Below are positions 63,640 through 64,000 of a stretch of 64,000 bases of DNA, piece after piece. The notes below the pieces were generated by a model, which had not been told where the DNA came from, made no database searches, and saw only the letters and a list, made by a program, of their open reading frames with translations. The DNA is taken from assembly GCF_002197845.1 (NCBI RefSeq), contig NZ_NIDE01000014.1, positions 682,001 to 746,000 of the forward strand. Direction: 5' to 3'. Origin of the DNA: Fimbriiglobus ruber. GTDB taxonomy: Bacteria; Planctomycetota; Planctomycetia; Gemmatales; Gemmataceae. Each line of letters begins with the position of its first letter. The stretch's first letter is position 1. Position numbers and translations under genes: made by a program.

Positions 63640-64000
63640 TCAGTGTTCTTGAACGAGCAGCGTGCCGTCCGCGGCGAACCAACCCTGGCCGTCGATCTGG
63701 TATATGCCGTCGGTTCGGGCGGCCAGGAAGCGGACGACTTCCTGGCAGAGTTTGTCGAGGGTGATTTCGTCCGCGTGGTCGAGCGGCCGGCGGAGCGCGA
63801 AGAGGTGTTTGGTGGAGATGACGTGGGTCATGAGTCGGGTGTTGTTCGGACTGTAGTCCATCGTCTCCAGTTCGGCCGCGAATGCGTTGAGCGAGTCCCG
63901 CAGGTCGTCTTCGTCCGTTAGATAATGGTCGATGCCGACGGGCGAACCGCCACCCGGCAGAACGAGCTGCCCGCTCGTCCACCCGAGGTCGTCGCCTTTG
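63640..64000 (-). CDS. Hypothetical protein, 5' end outside the window
   Basis: The frame is open from the window edge to the stop at 63640: 120 residues, KGDDLGWTSGQLVLPGGGSP and onward to WFAADGTLLVQEH. It has a compact alpha/beta look (LRDSLNAFAAELETMDYSPN) and credible planctomycete codon use. An internal ATG at 63861 exists, but the frame clearly starts earlier. No family is recognised. Confidence 0.68.
   Translation of the reverse strand, partial: KGDDLGWTSGQLVLPGGGSPVGIDHYLTDEDDLRDSLNAFAAELETMDYSPNNTRLMTHVISTKHLFALRRPLDHADEITLDKLCQEVVRFLAARTDGIYQIDGQGWFAADGTLLVQEH

Overview
The window looks like a piece of a planctomycete chromosome, most likely from the Gemmataceae. Host DNA is GC-rich. 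It carries DUF1552 and DUF1592/cytochrome-type secreted proteins, WD40 and TPR giants, zinc-ribbon membrane proteins, an ECF sigma factor, an unusual Ser/Thr kinase and a secreted calpain-like protease, a mix typical of that group. No rRNA, tRNA or CRISPR array was recognised. All assignments come from reading the sequence and translations by eye; no database search was run.

Layout. (1) 1-11.29 kb is the right part of an HK97-type prophage: capsid start, prohead protease, portal, large terminase, HNH nuclease, small terminase, two fibre or beta-helix proteins and a tail-completion-like protein, all on the minus strand. A roughly 0.9 kb gene-free, hairpin-rich stretch ends in a terminator on the plus strand and may be a large structured RNA. 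A large serine recombinase closes the prophage against the severed C-terminus of a host SDR dehydrogenase gene, which marks the attachment site. (2) 11.3-16.5 kb holds a frameshifted Gemmata-type gene, repeats, a WD40 protein, an ECF sigma factor and a composite inverted repeat. (3) 16.5-20.2 kb is an EmrAB-like efflux operon with a small extra gene. (4) 20.4-24.4 kb encodes a TssK-TssL-TssM-like type VI cluster in which TssK and TssL each need a one-base correction at a G run and TssM lacks its periplasmic part. (5) 24.5-40.4 kb has the DUF1552/DUF1592 pair, calpain-like protease, HNH pair, two multi-spanning membrane proteins, kinase, Nudix and WD40 genes.

(6) 40.9-47.5 kb is an AT-rich island with one minus-strand operon: a phosphoribosyltransferase, a P-loop ATPase and a protein with an IDITGF motif, joined by overlapping stop and start codons. 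An ISKra4-like element sits in the first gene and an IS5-family element in the second. Both insertions have target duplications, and both genes rejoin in frame when the element is removed. This looks like a horizontally acquired, probably defence-related, three-gene cassette that has been switched off or attenuated. (7) 47.6-64 kb holds a 1999-residue TPR protein with a degenerate C39-like domain, coiled-coil and FHA proteins, a DapA-family enzyme, a BCS1-like AAA ATPase, a second composite repeat, a terminase-small-subunit-like protein, a secreted methyltransferase and a DksA/TraR-type zinc-finger protein.
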